Notes: generated by a model from the letters alone, not told the origin. Positions 1 through 9,700 are shown, counted from the first letter of the stretch. The stretch: 18,773 nucleotides of DNA from JABDDM01 sp038240295 (GCA_038240295.1 JBBSDW010000056.1:1-18773), one strand, 5' to 3'. Numbers and translations: made by a program.

Positions 1-32
1 AATGACCTCGACTGTCACATTTCTAAGAGCTT

Positions 33-1883
33 CTAACTTCCGATATGCTTTGCCAAAAATCCTTCCATTGCTTCGTACGCCTCGAACCGGTTCTCTTCGT
101 TGGAGAAGCCGTGACCTTCGTTTTCTTTTACGATGTAGGGAACGTCGATGTTGCGCTTTTTTAGTGCGTTGACGATCTGATCGGCTTCATCAATGTTGAC
201 TCGCGGATCTTTCGCGCCCTGGATCACCATAAGCGGAGCTGTGATCTTATCGGCATGATAGACTGGCGAAGTAGCGGTGAGTAATTCCTTGTCGTGCTCG
301 GGATGTCCGACCATTTCGTACATCGATTCGAGAAATGGCTTCCAGTATGGCGGGATCGACTTCAGGAACGTGAAGAGATTCGAGACTCCGACATAATCGA
401 TACCGCATGCATAAAGATCGGGCGTAAAGGCAACTCCCGCGAGCGTCGAATATCCGCCATAACTGCCGCCATAGATCGCGACGCGTTCCGGATCGGCAAT
501 GCCCTCGGCGATCAACCACTTGACTCCGTCGGTCACATCGTCCTGCATGGTCCTTCCCCACTGTTTGAATGATGCCTCCCAAAACTTACGTCCATAGCCG
601 GTACTTCCGCGAAAGTTAACCTGCAGGACCGCATATCCCCGGTTTGCAAAAAGCTGAACCTCGGGATTATAACCCCAGACATCTCGATGCCACGGCCCGC
701 CATGCGGATTAACGACGACCGGTAAATTCTTCGGTTCGCGGCCTTTGGGCAGCGAAAGATATCCGTGGATCGTAAGGCCATCACGAGAAGTGTATTTTAT
801 CGGCCGCATGCTCACGAGTTGATCCTCGGTAAGCCATGGGCTCACATCGCTCAACTTAACAAGCTTCGATTTAGGCAAGTTAAAAAGATAGTACGCGCCG
901 AGCGAACGATCGTTGATCACACGTACCGTGAACAGCTCTTCTTTCTTGTCATAGCTCGTAATGAAAATTTCCTGACCGGGAAGCTTTTCCTCGAGCGCTG
1001 CATAAAGCTCTTTCCACCTCGCATCCAGCACTTTATGTTCGCGGCGCCAGGTCACATATCCGATCTCGGTGAGTACCTTCCGATAGCGAGAATATTCCAA
1101 CCCATCGACATCGACCTCCGGATGTTCGAACAAGACTTCAAGTTCTTTCTTCTGGCGAGGATCATAAATGACGATCGCCTGTTTATCGCGTCCAAGATTG
1201 CAGGAAGCGTAAAGATTTTTGTTATCGAAGGTGAACAACAGCGGCAGCAATTGTTCGCGAAAATTCGTCGTGATGACCTCGGCGAACGGATCCGATTCCC
1301 TTTCGCGAAAGAGAACGGTTTGGTTAATGCCATCGGATGCGACGGCAACGCGAAGCTGCCCATCGTGATCGGTGAGCCAGATAGTGATGTTGCCTGGATT
1401 TTCGGCGATGAGTTCGCGTTCGCCGGTCGCAATGGTCAGTCGATAGACATCCGGCGACTCCGGATTCCGATCATTCAGCGTGATCAGAATATGCTGTTCA
1501 TCTTCCAGCATCGCATCGACGATTTCCACTCTCGCGCCCACAAATGGCGTGAGATCACGCGTCTTTCCGCCCTCGCGTTCGGCTGCGAATAAATGAAAAT
1601 TCTCATCGCCGCCAAAATCCTTGAGATAGAGGATCGTATCACTTCCCTTCCAGAAATATTGACGGATATCGCGCTCGGTTTCGTTCGTCAGTCTGCGCGG
1701 CTTTGCACCCCCTGCGAGCACCGCCTCGCGGGATTCGACATGAATATTCATCCGGCGCTCGTAGGGCTTCACGAATGCGATCCACTTACCATCGGGCGAA
1801 AGGTTGTAGCCGGCGATCTCTGGATTGCGAAAAAAATCGCGAACGGGAATTTGTGTCGGGATAGGGTCGGTCGCGGAAGTCAT
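33..1883 (-). CDS. S9 family (prolyl oligopeptidase-type) serine peptidase
   Basis: A 616-residue protein with the two-part layout of S9 peptidases: an N-terminal beta-propeller (about residues 15-350) and a C-terminal alpha/beta-hydrolase domain (about 360-616). The nucleophile is Ser474 in GGSYGGYS, the acid is Asp559 in GAKDPR, and the base is His591 in NEGHGF; the oxyanion-side HGGP motif is at 394-397. The family cleaves short peptides, commonly after proline or as acylaminoacyl- or dipeptidyl-peptidases; which of these applies cannot be read from the sequence. There is no signal peptide, so a cytoplasmic role in peptide turnover is likely. The gene stands alone and diverges from scpA across a 222-bp spacer. 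The ATG at 1881-1883 has no Shine-Dalgarno sequence upstream. The family call is secure; substrate specificity is not. Confidence 0.93.
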   Translation of the reverse strand: MTSATDPIPTQIPVRDFFRNPEIAGYNLSPDGKWIAFVKPYERRMNIHVESREAVLAGGAKPRRLTNETERDIRQYFWKGSDTILYLKDFGGDENFHLFAAEREGGKTRDLTPFVGARVEIVDAMLEDEQHILITLNDRNPESPDVYRLTIATGERELIAENPGNITIWLTDHDGQLRVAVASDGINQTVLFRERESDPFAEVITTNFREQLLPLLFTFDNKNLYASCNLGRDKQAIVIYDPRQKKELEVLFEHPEVDVDGLEYSRYRKVLTEIGYVTWRREHKVLDARWKELYAALEEKLPGQEIFITSYDKKEELFTVRVINDRSLGAYYLFNLPKSKLVKLSDVSPWLTEDQLVSMRPIKYTSRDGLTIHGYLSLPKGREPKNLPVVVNPHGGPWHRDVWGYNPEVQLFANRGYAVLQVNFRGSTGYGRKFWEASFKQWGRTMQDDVTDGVKWLIAEGIADPERVAIYGGSYGGYSTLAGVAFTPDLYACGIDYVGVSNLFTFLKSIPPYWKPFLESMYEMVGHPEHDKELLTATSPVYHADKITAPLMVIQGAKDPRVNIDEADQIVNALKKRNIDVPYIVKENEGHGFSNEENRFEAYEAMEGFLAKHIGS

Positions 1884-2041
1884 GATTGAACGTCGAGTAA
1901 TTGTTTGTGATGCGTTTTCGAAAATTGGCCTTTCTCAACAGATTTACCCTGACCTATTCGTTCCGCACCCGTTCCGTTTTTTGGCAAAAGAACATTTCCT
2001 GGATTTCGCTGTTGCGCCGGTTCACTTCCATGTTTTGGACG

Positions 2042-2049
2042 TATTTTTG
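2042..2049 (+). promoter_or_regulatory. candidate Bacteroidota-type -7 promoter box for scpA-scpB-rluB
   Basis: TATTTTTG matches the Bacteroidota -7 consensus TAnnTTTG exactly. It lies 56 bp before the scpA ATG and would start a transcript near 2056. No TTG is found at the expected -33 distance (the nearest, at 2012-2014, is about 27 bp away), so support is the -7 box plus its position only. The identical octamer occurs upstream of the aminotransferase gene. Confidence 0.4.
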
Positions 2050-2074
2050 TGCTTCGCCAATCGTGGCGCATCAC
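2049..2074 (+). promoter_or_regulatory. inverted repeat at the predicted scpA transcription start
   Basis: CGCCA (2055-2059), loop ATCG, TGGCG (2064-2068) forms a perfect 5-bp stem. Imperfect pairing continues outward to GTG at 2049-2051 against CAC at 2072-2074, giving 9 pairs out of 11. It touches the last base of the candidate -7 box, so it could be an operator or a 5'-end RNA hairpin. A chance occurrence is not excluded. Confidence 0.3.
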
Positions 2075-2105
2075 GCTCGCCTGTTTCAGTGAGCATAAGT
2101 CATTA

Positions 2106-2882
2106 ATGGAGTTAGCAACAAGCCCAGGTTATAAGGTTAGACTCGATCGGTTCGAAGGACCGCTCGACCTCCTGCTCTTCTTTATCAAACGAGATGAGCT
2201 GGATATCTATGATATTCCCATCCTCAAGATCACGCAGGAATTCCTCGAATACATGCGGATCCTGCAGGCATTCGATCTCGAGGTCGCCGGAGAATTCATC
2301 GTGGTCGCCGCCGAGCTATGCCAGATCAAGGCACGAATGCTGCTGCCGCGAGATGAGCGCGTAGAGGGCGTCGAGGAAGATGATCCTCGTGCCGATCTCG
2401 TTCGCCGTTTGCTTGAATATCGCCGCTTCAAAGAGATGTCCCAGGAGTTGGCTTTGATGAGTGCCGAGCAACGCAAAGTTTATTTCAGGCAGTTCTTCAA
2501 AGTCGATGATCGTTCGACGAACATCGTCGAGGAAGAAGAGAACTTGCTCAAAAACGTCACGCTCTTTCATTTGCTGAATGCATTCAAGCGGGCGATGGAA
2601 CGCGCACCGAGGATCAAGCGGACGCATGACGTCGAGATGATCCCCGTGACAGTCGAAGAGCAATCGGAGATCATTCTTTCGAGTGTTTCTTTGCGCGGTG
2701 AAGTGACGTTCTCCGAGCTTTTCATGGAATATCTGAGTTCGGGTGATGTCGATGATCTGAGCACGGCGGTCAGGTTACGCATTGCAGTGACCTTCATTGC
2801 CATACTCGATCTTGTTCGTAACCGTCTTGTCGCGCTTCGGCAGCATGAAGTCTTCGACGAGATCATACTCTTTAAGCCATAG
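2106..2882 (+). CDS. scpA: segregation and condensation protein A (ScpA)
   Basis: A 258-residue kleisin subunit of the SMC-ScpAB condensin, which bridges the SMC heads and helps compact and segregate the chromosome. The N-terminal signature FEGPLDLLLFFI sits at about residues 16-27 and is followed by the ELDIYDIPI segment and helices that bind the SMC neck. The middle is charged (EGVEEDDPRADLVRRLLEYRRF in two parts, with the LLEYRRFK segment typical of the family). The C-terminal winged helix (about 185-258) contains VTFIAILDLVRNR and ends in FDEIILFKP. I chose the ATG at 2106 because the protein from there aligns with the family N-terminus; an in-frame GTG at 2049 would add 19 unrelated residues and overlap the candidate promoter. 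It is first in the operon with scpB and rluB, 59 bp ahead of scpB. Confidence 0.95.
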   Translation: MELATSPGYKVRLDRFEGPLDLLLFFIKRDELDIYDIPILKITQEFLEYMRILQAFDLEVAGEFIVVAAELCQIKARMLLPRDERVEGVEEDDPRADLVRRLLEYRRFKEMSQELALMSAEQRKVYFRQFFKVDDRSTNIVEEEENLLKNVTLFHLLNAFKRAMERAPRIKRTHDVEMIPVTVEEQSEIILSSVSLRGEVTFSELFMEYLSSGDVDDLSTAVRLRIAVTFIAILDLVRNRLVALRQHEVFDEIILFKP

Positions 2883-2941
2883 GCCAATATTTATACACCG
2901 GAGCGTAGTGAGTATGCACCTTAACCGATACTGACCCTTTC

Positions 2942-3916
2942 ATGCGAGTAGATTACAATTCACCGGAAGCCCTTGCTCCGGTCATCGAAGCGCTTGTCTT
3001 CGCAAGCGATGAACCACTTTCTGCAGGCGAGCTTCGTGCGCTTATTCTTGGCGAGGAACAACCGAAGACGGATGTCACCGAAGATGCTCCGGCCGAAATC
3101 TCGGCGCTCGCGCAAGCGCTCGAAGCTCCCGTTGCAATTTCCGAAAATGGAGAAGCAATCGTAGAAGAGGCGACGGAAGCGGTGGCGATCGATGCGACAA
3201 TGGTCGCGCCCAAAAAAGCTCGCAAGAAAAAGCAGCTGATCGAACTTCCAACCATTCATACTGCAGTAGAACTGCTCAACGAGGAATATCTCGAACGTCA
3301 GCGCGCGTTTCGCATTGTTGAAATTGCCGGCGGGTACCAATTTGCGACTCGCCCAGAGTATGCTGAGTATGTCGTAAGGCTCTTCAAGGAGAAATCTCGT
3401 CGCAGACTCTCGGGTGCTGCACTTGAAACACTGGCGATCATCGCCTACAAGCAGCCCGTTAGCAAACTCGATGTCGAGAATGTTCGAGGCGTCAATTGCG
3501 ACGAAGTATTGAAGTCGCTCCTTGAAAAAAATCTGATCACGATCACGGGTCGTGCCGAAGCAGTTGGCCGCCCTCTTCTTTACGGCACAACCGGAGATTT
3601 CCTCAGACACTTCGGACTGCCAACGATCACCGACCTTCCGAAGCCACGCGAGATCGAAGAGTTGATGAAAGAAGAGTCGATCCGTGCAACGACGCTCGAT
3701 GAAGCCGCGATCGAATTCGTTTCGCCGCAATCAGAGGACCATGTTACGATGGACGAACTTCTTGTTGAAGCGCACTCAGGCGAGAACGCCGACGATAAGA
3801 TGAGCGAGGAAGCCGAAGTTGACGAGATCGAACAAGATGAAAATGAGACTTCTGGCATCGAACTCGATGTCGAAGCGATGGAATTAGACACCACACCAAA
3901 CGGGGAACAACGATAA
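2942..3916 (+). CDS. scpB: segregation and condensation protein B (ScpB) with insertion and acidic tail
   Basis: The second accessory subunit of SMC condensin, acting as a dimer on ScpA. The hallmark second winged-helix segment is at about residues 156-226: LSGAALETLAIIAYKQPVSK, RGVN, and GRPLLYGTTGDFLRHFGLP. The first winged helix is split: VIEALVFASDEPLSAGELRAL at 14-34 resumes at about 105 with HTAVELLNEEYLERQRAF. The roughly 70 residues between are low-complexity (Ala/Glu/Val, then a KKARKKK cluster at 91-97). After about 245 the protein carries an 80-residue Glu/Asp-rich tail. At 324 residues it is well above the usual 180-220. The stop codon overlaps the rluB start (TAATG), which implies translational coupling. 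Confidence 0.94.
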   Translation: MRVDYNSPEALAPVIEALVFASDEPLSAGELRALILGEEQPKTDVTEDAPAEISALAQALEAPVAISENGEAIVEEATEAVAIDATMVAPKKARKKKQLIELPTIHTAVELLNEEYLERQRAFRIVEIAGGYQFATRPEYAEYVVRLFKEKSRRRLSGAALETLAIIAYKQPVSKLDVENVRGVNCDEVLKSLLEKNLITITGRAEAVGRPLLYGTTGDFLRHFGLPTITDLPKPREIEELMKEESIRATTLDEAAIEFVSPQSEDHVTMDELLVEAHSGENADDKMSEEAEVDEIEQDENETSGIELDVEAMELDTTPNGEQR

Positions 3917-5616
3917 TGCCGATCAGAAAATCATCCCCAGGAGGAGCAAAGCGTCCATCATCGGGCGCACCTGTTCGTAAGTCAGCTTCAGCATCGCTGG
4001 TCAAGCGATCATCGTCTTCTGCAAGCGGTGAACGCCGCAGCGCGCCGCCTTCGCGACCGAGTGGAGATCGCGAGCGCAGACCATCATCATTCGGAGACCG
4101 ACGCGGCCCTTCGACAGGTCCTCGCCGCTCAGGACCGCCATCGGACCGACGTGGACCTTCAGCTCGCCCATCGTTTGGATCGCGACCCAGCGCCCCAAGA
4201 AGCCGCCCTGCAGAAGGATCGGATGGGCCGATGACGCTCAAGAAGAAATCGGGCGACAGCGCTGCATCCACGATCCCGAAACGCACACCCAGAAGTGCTC
4301 CAGCATTTGGCGATCGACCACGTCCATCTTCGCCAAGAGGCGGAAGCTTTGGTGATCGTCGCCCAAGCGGCGGACGTCCAACCGGAGGACGTCCGTCGTT
4401 CGGTGGACCTCCTCGCGAAGGACGCGGACGACCGGGCGGCTCGCGAGATAGCGGCCCACGAAGCTTCGGCCCGCGGCGTGATGGACCAGTTCGTCCGCGC
4501 GCACCGCGTGAGGAATCAGATTCGAGTGAGCCGCTCACACTTTCGCTGAAGTCAGGGGAAACGGTTGCTCCGAAAGCGGTCGTAAGCAAGCCGGCGAGCG
4601 AGCGCAAGAAAATCGAGTTCGCAGCACCGGCAGTCAAACGCAAATCGGAAACGACTTCTGCTGCCCCAGTCATCAAGCGCAAATCAGCTGGTACGGCATC
4701 GGCAAGCGCACCAGTTCGTTCAGCAACCCGAGTCGCACGTGCGGATAAAGGCGCACCAGATTCAAGATTTGGGAAGAAGCGTGTGACTTCGATCGCGAAG
4801 TCCGTACGACTCACTGAGAAGCCAAAGATCGTCAAACGCGGTCAAGTTGGCAAAGCGGCGCCGATCGAAGAAGTGATTTCAGAGACGATGCGCCTCAATC
4901 GGTTCATCGCTTCGAGCGGCGTGACTTCGCGCCGGAAGGCCGATAATCTAATAGAGCAAGGCAAGGTCACGATCAATGGTAAGGTCGTAAAAGAGTTAGG
5001 CGTTCAGGTCAAGCCATTTGCCGATCATGTTGTGGTCAATGGAGAGACGATTTCACTCAGCCGAAAGAACACCTATCTTCTGATGAACAAACCAAAAGAT
5101 ACGATCACGACGACGAGCGATGAGTTCGAGCGCAACACCGTGCTTGATCTCGTCAGCACCACTGAACGCGTCTATCCCGTTGGCAGACTCGATCGGAATA
5201 CGACTGGCGTGCTGCTTCTAACAAACGATGGCGAGATGACCAATCGCCTGACACATCCGAAGTTCGAGATCGACCGTGAGTATCACATCACCCTCGACAA
5301 GCCACTCACAAAGGGCGATGCAAAAAAGATCGCCGAAGGCGGCATTGACATTGGCGATGGCGACATCACCGGTCCTGCTGAATTAGCAGTCGCGGCAAAC
5401 GATCCGAAGGATGTTGTGATGAAAATTCACGAAGGGAAAAATCGAGAGATCCGTCGACTCTTCGAAAACTTCGGCTACGACGTAAAGAAACTCGACCGAG
5501 TAAGCTTTGCAAATCTTACGCATCGCGGTATGAGCCGAGGCGAAGTCCGACCGCTCACACCAGCGGAAGTTCGCAAGTTAAAGAAGCTGGTAGGGATCGC
5601 TGAGTCCGGATACTAA
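3916..5616 (+). CDS. rluB: RluB/RsuA-family rRNA pseudouridine synthase with 320-residue disordered N-terminus
   Basis: The C-terminal 240 residues are a complete RsuA/RluB-type enzyme that isomerises a uridine in rRNA (RluB acts on 23S near position 2605 in E. coli). An S4 RNA-binding domain starts at MRLNRFIASSGVTSRRKAD (325-343). The catalytic motif GRLDRNTTGVLLLTNDGE places Asp426 as the nucleophile, and GKNREIRRLFENFGY (507-521) and LDRVSF (526-531) follow. Residues 1-320 are low-complexity, rich in Arg, Ser, Pro and Gly with repeated FGDRR/DRRGPS-like units, then Lys/Ala-rich. A short motif occurs twice: PMTLKKKSGD (about 105-114) and PLTLSLKSGE (206-215). Basic extensions occur in this family in Bacteroidota and probably bind RNA, but this one is long. 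The start overlaps the scpB stop by 1 base. RsuA cannot be fully excluded. Confidence 0.9.
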   Translation: MPIRKSSPGGAKRPSSGAPVRKSASASLVKRSSSSASGERRSAPPSRPSGDRERRPSSFGDRRGPSTGPRRSGPPSDRRGPSARPSFGSRPSAPRSRPAEGSDGPMTLKKKSGDSAASTIPKRTPRSAPAFGDRPRPSSPRGGSFGDRRPSGGRPTGGRPSFGGPPREGRGRPGGSRDSGPRSFGPRRDGPVRPRAPREESDSSEPLTLSLKSGETVAPKAVVSKPASERKKIEFAAPAVKRKSETTSAAPVIKRKSAGTASASAPVRSATRVARADKGAPDSRFGKKRVTSIAKSVRLTEKPKIVKRGQVGKAAPIEEVISETMRLNRFIASSGVTSRRKADNLIEQGKVTINGKVVKELGVQVKPFADHVVVNGETISLSRKNTYLLMNKPKDTITTTSDEFERNTVLDLVSTTERVYPVGRLDRNTTGVLLLTNDGEMTNRLTHPKFEIDREYHITLDKPLTKGDAKKIAEGGIDIGDGDITGPAELAVAANDPKDVVMKIHEGKNREIRRLFENFGYDVKKLDRVSFANLTHRGMSRGEVRPLTPAEVRKLKKLVGIAESGY

Positions 5617-5623
5617 GAATCAT

Positions 5624-5731
5624 GCACAATCTGAATTGTGTGGATGGAAGCACTGCTTCCCTCACCCCTATATTCTACTGACGAAAGTATGAGAAGGAAG
5701 CAGCGCTTCCTTCCACACATCAGCCTTGTGC
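5624..5731. repeat. 108-bp imperfect inverted repeat with nested palindromes, between convergent genes
   Basis: The 24-base arms at 5637-5660 and 5696-5719 are reverse complements with two mismatches, separated by a 35-bp spacer. Each arm contains its own palindrome: GGAAGCA-C-TGCTTCC (5646-5660) and GGAAGC-AGC-GCTTCC (5696-5710). Pairing continues outside with a short offset, GCACAA (5624-5629) against TTGTGC (5726-5731). A separate small hairpin CACAAT-CTGA-ATTGTG is at 5625-5640. It fills almost the whole 121-bp gap between the rluB and oxidoreductase stop codons, so it may work as a bidirectional terminator. Its size and nested symmetry also fit a MITE or REP-like element. No U-run follows the stems. 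Confidence 0.75.
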
Positions 5732-5737
5732 TGGGTT

Positions 5738-6739
5738 CTATGTATTTTGCTCGCTGATCGACTTAATGATCCGCTCGGCGACCTCCAGCGCTTTCATCCC
5801 ATCGACTCCTGAGACGATCGGCTGCGTGTCGGTCATGATCGCATGCACGAACAACTCGAGTTCGTATTTGAGTGGATTGATATCTTTGATCTCAGGCCGC
5901 TCATAGATGATCGAACGCGGGATGTCGGCTTGTTCGATCTCGCCGAGCATCATCATGGGTGACGTGATCTCTGCCTTCTCTGCTTCGTCAACGAGCCGAA
6001 ATACTTCCGTCGACTTGCTCGCAAAGTCGATCGAAAGATAAGCCCGCGATTCAAAGATGCGAAGCTTGCGCATCGGATTTTGCGAAATGCGGCTCGCCGT
6101 TACGTTTGCGACTGCGCCGTTTTCGAACTTGATTCGTGCATTCGCAATATCCAGCTGTTCGGATACAACCGACACCCCGGAGGCATCGATGCTCGCGACC
6201 GGCGACTTCACCAGCGAAAGTATCACGTCAATATCGTGCACCATGAGATCAAGCACCACCGGCACATCGGTGCCGCGCGGCTTGAACTGCGCCATGCGAT
6301 GCGATTCGAAAAATCTTGGGTTGTTGAGATACGGCTCGACGGCAATCAAAGCAGGATTGAAGCGCTCAATATGACCGACCTGGATCTTGACGTTCTTTTC
6401 CTCAGCGCGTTGAATGAGATCCTGCGCTTCGCTTACCGTCGTCGTGATCGGCTTCTCTATCAATACGTGCTTTCCGCGATCGATAGCATCGCGGGCGACA
6501 GCATAGTGCGCGAACGTTGGCGTGACAACCGAGAGCGCGTCGACCGAGTCGATCAACTCAAAGAGATCATCGAACGCACGAAGTCCGGTCTCTCCTGCTA
6601 CTCGCGCCGCGGCCTCACGATTTTCGTCGAAGATACCGATGCATTCCGCCTCATACACTTCTTTCCAGAGCTTCGCATGAATGCTTCCAAGATGTCCAAC
6701 ACCAACGACTCCGACCTTCAGCTTTTTATTGTGTGCCAT
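5738..6739 (-). CDS. Gfo/Idh/MocA-family NAD(P)-dependent oxidoreductase
   Basis: A 333-residue sugar-type dehydrogenase. The Rossmann nucleotide-binding motif GVVGVGHLG is at 10-18, the family's EKP at 95-97 (HVLIEKP), and the catalytic-region DLMVHDID at 163-170. The GHIERFNPA segment (121-129) is typical of the subgroup that includes inositol dehydrogenases and GnnA, the UDP-GlcNAc 3-dehydrogenase of lipid A synthesis. No GnnB-type aminotransferase lies next to it, so the substrate is left open. I chose the ATG at 6737-6739: the Rossmann fold begins 8 residues later, whereas upstream in-frame codons lie inside the M1 peptidase gene. Only 5 bp separate it from the M1 gene's stop, so the two are probably co-transcribed. 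The family is secure; the function within it is not. Confidence 0.9.
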   Translation of the reverse strand: MAHNKKLKVGVVGVGHLGSIHAKLWKEVYEAECIGIFDENREAAARVAGETGLRAFDDLFELIDSVDALSVVTPTFAHYAVARDAIDRGKHVLIEKPITTTVSEAQDLIQRAEEKNVKIQVGHIERFNPALIAVEPYLNNPRFFESHRMAQFKPRGTDVPVVLDLMVHDIDVILSLVKSPVASIDASGVSVVSEQLDIANARIKFENGAVANVTASRISQNPMRKLRIFESRAYLSIDFASKSTEVFRLVDEAEKAEITSPMMMLGEIEQADIPRSIIYERPEIKDINPLKYELELFVHAIMTDTQPIVSGVDGMKALEVAERIIKSISEQNT

Positions 6740-6744
6740 GTTGG

Positions 6745-9700
6745 TCAGAACGTTGTACCGAGCGAAAGCTTCCAGCGAAACGCGATCGGATCCTTGCCGT
6801 CGAGTGGATGATTGAGATAAATTGGGAAAGTAAATCCAAGCGCTGGGATCTTCGAATATTCCTCGGCGACACCCCGAAGCTGATACGGCGGCCAGTTCAA
6901 CCAATCGACATACACCGTAACACCGGCGTCGGTCATGAGGCGCTTTTGAATGTCGTTGAAGAAACTCGGATTGCCATCACTAATCCATCCCGCATCAGCA
7001 AACGCATTGAAGCGAAACGTCGCCGCAAAACTTCCGAGCGATGAAAGAGGATTGGGAATCGCGACATCACCACTGAATCCAAGCATATGCTGACCAACAG
7101 TTGCAGCAAGCATTTGTGGTGTTGCAATTGCCATGGAATAGCCACGCGCACCAGCGCCACCTTCAATGAAAGCACCTATCTTACGATCGAGCGATGAATC
7201 AACATTGGTCGCCGCGCGCCAAAAGCCGTTCGTTTGTTCATCGACGGGGCTTGCCATTCCAAGATTCCACCGACGTTCGATGGGAACGTTGCCCGTCGCG
7301 GTGCCGCCAACAAGTCGCAATTGCAACCCAAATCGATTCCCAAGATCGAAAGATTGTGTGACTCTTGCACGAACTCTGCCGAAGTTGTAATCGGAATTCC
7401 AGAATGAATTTTCTACGAACGCATCGAATTTTGTTGCGCCCGATTCGGACCTGAACCCATAGTTCGCTCCCGCGACGCGTGTCTTTCCCGCCGACCAGTC
7501 GGTGTGATAATATGGATATGCATAGTTGAGCCGGTCCTGCATCTGGACGTACCCGGAAATCGTCTGCTCAGGTCCAAGCGTTAAATAGACGGGTCGAAGC
7601 TGACGCGTGAATCCGAATTGAAGCGTTGCGATACCATCCATTTTGCTGAAAAGCGTGGTCGCTTTGGTAAGTCGATCGATAAAGCGAAGATCGATCGAAC
7701 TTGATGATTCGGCATCGATGTCGTCGTACCACTTCGGCCTCGTCACGGTTCCGTCTCGCTCGATACGCGTCGGCTTCGTTTTTGCGATAATCTTGAAATC
7801 GCCGCTTCCGAGCAGATTGAATCCGTGCTTGATGCCGATCCCGAGATTCACACTGCTGTTCGCGTCGTAGGTTACGATCGGTCGAACGACTGCGTAATAG
7901 CCATCCATCGGAGGCTGCGCAAAATATTGCTTCCAGAGCGCCCAGTATCCGCGCACAGGATGCCATTCGAAAAAGTGTCCGCCAAAATTGTTGTAACGGT
8001 TAAGATCCTGCAACCGCATCGAGGTATCGATCTCGAACCAGGAGACCGGAAGCTTCGTCGCGATCGTCACCTTGTATTCCGGCGACACCCAGTCCCAATC
8101 TGGGAGAAATATTCGGTCGTCGCCTGGCTTCTGATAGCCATTCTTCTGATTGAGTGCAAGCGGTATTGTCGCCTGACCTGTCGAGCCATCGTTATAATGC
8201 AGCGTCAGGTCGAGCGGCATTACTGCAAGATCGCGATTCTTGAGTTTGAATGTAGTGAGCGTCGAATCGCCTTGCGACTCGGAATGCACTGACTCGGCAT
8301 CATAATCGAGCGTACGATTGGTGTAAAACCACTCATCGAAGAACCAGTCAAGTTTCTGGCCGGAGGTGCGCTCCATCACTGTTTGGAAATCAACCAGATG
8401 CGGATGTTTTAATCGCCAGGTTGCATAGTAGTTGCGCATGCCGAGCCAGAAGACGCTATCGCCGAGGTCATACTCGAGCATCGAAAGTATGGCCTGCGTT
8501 TTGCCATAGACGAGACCGCCGACCGCATCTTCGCGAAACCAGTCATGCGGTATCGAGAGCGGCTCATCGTAGCCTGTAACCGCAAGACCCTGGTACCATC
8601 GAAAGTTATCGGATCGGTTATCGAACTGCGGCAAGAACCAATCGAGCGCTGATCGTTCGGTGCCGGGCAGTTGCTGAAAGCGGCCAAACTCCCGTCCCAT
8701 CGACTCGGTCGTCATAAAACTCGTGAAGCCTTCATCCATGAATGCTTGCCGACTTTCGTTGGAGCCGAGCATGCCGTAAAACCATTGGTGCGCAACTTCA
8801 TGCGCAATCACGCCAGGCAGTGAAAGCCCGGGACGGTAACCCGTGATCATGATCAGCTGCGGATATTCCATGCCGCCATCGCCCGCCATCGTCGTCGAAA
8901 AATCGCGATAGACGTAAGGTCCGACAAGATTGGAATATGTGTTTAGCGAAAACTCAGTGTATTCAAGCGACTTCTCCCAAAGCTTCGAGTATTGCTGCTT
9001 GTAGAACGAATGCAAAGTGATCGTATCTCGCCACGTTTTCCATTCGTGAACATATTCGTCATCTGCAACCCACGCGAAATCGTGTACGGGATTCGCATGA
9101 AAATGCCAGGTCGTTGTACCAGCGACACCTGGATCGGGAGCGATCAATCCTTCCTTTACGCCAGAAGCGATTTGGTCGTAGCCATGCTTGACTTCGAGCG
9201 GATTCGTGCACTCGCCCGTGGCACCAACGGTAAATCGTGACGGGAGTGTCAGCGCTACCTGGAATTCGCCCCACACGCCATAAAATTCACGCGCGATATA
9301 TTCCTGGATCTGCCAGCCTTCATTATCATACTCGCAGACTTTCGGGTACCACTGCGACATACTATACTCGACACCGTCGCTCGTCATCCAGCCTCCGCGC
9401 CGGATCACGCGGGGGATCTGCTCATGGAACGGCACACTGATCGTCGTAGACTCGCCGGGCAATAGCGGTTGCGCAAGATCTATGCGCATGATCGTACCGG
9501 TCACGAGCGCCTTCATCGGTTTGCCCTGCACCGTGACGTTCCCGATGTTGTAAAACCCCCACTCGTCAGGCGGAAGCTTTGCAATCCGGTCAACGACGGG
9601 CCGCGAGATGATCGCGCGCGAGCGCTCGTCCATCATGCTTCCAGGCTGGAAGGCATTATAATAAAGGTGAAAAAAGATCGAGTGAAGCGTGTCGGGCGAG

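Noticed and set aside
765..1592. A 275-codon plus-strand open frame inside the S9 peptidase.
   Set aside because: Antisense shadow of a complete, motif-bearing peptidase gene; the translation has no family signature.
1915..1924. The perfect palindrome TTTTCGAAAA in the scpA/S9 spacer.
   Set aside because: Ten bases of AT-rich symmetry are expected by chance, and no flanking dyad or promoter box supports a site.
3744..4835. A 363-codon open frame on the minus strand opposite scpB's end and rluB's N-terminal half, rich in Pro/Arg/Gly.
   Set aside because: It mirrors the repetitive RSPG-rich coding sequence of rluB; it has no recognisable domain, and both plus-strand genes are clearly real and coupled.
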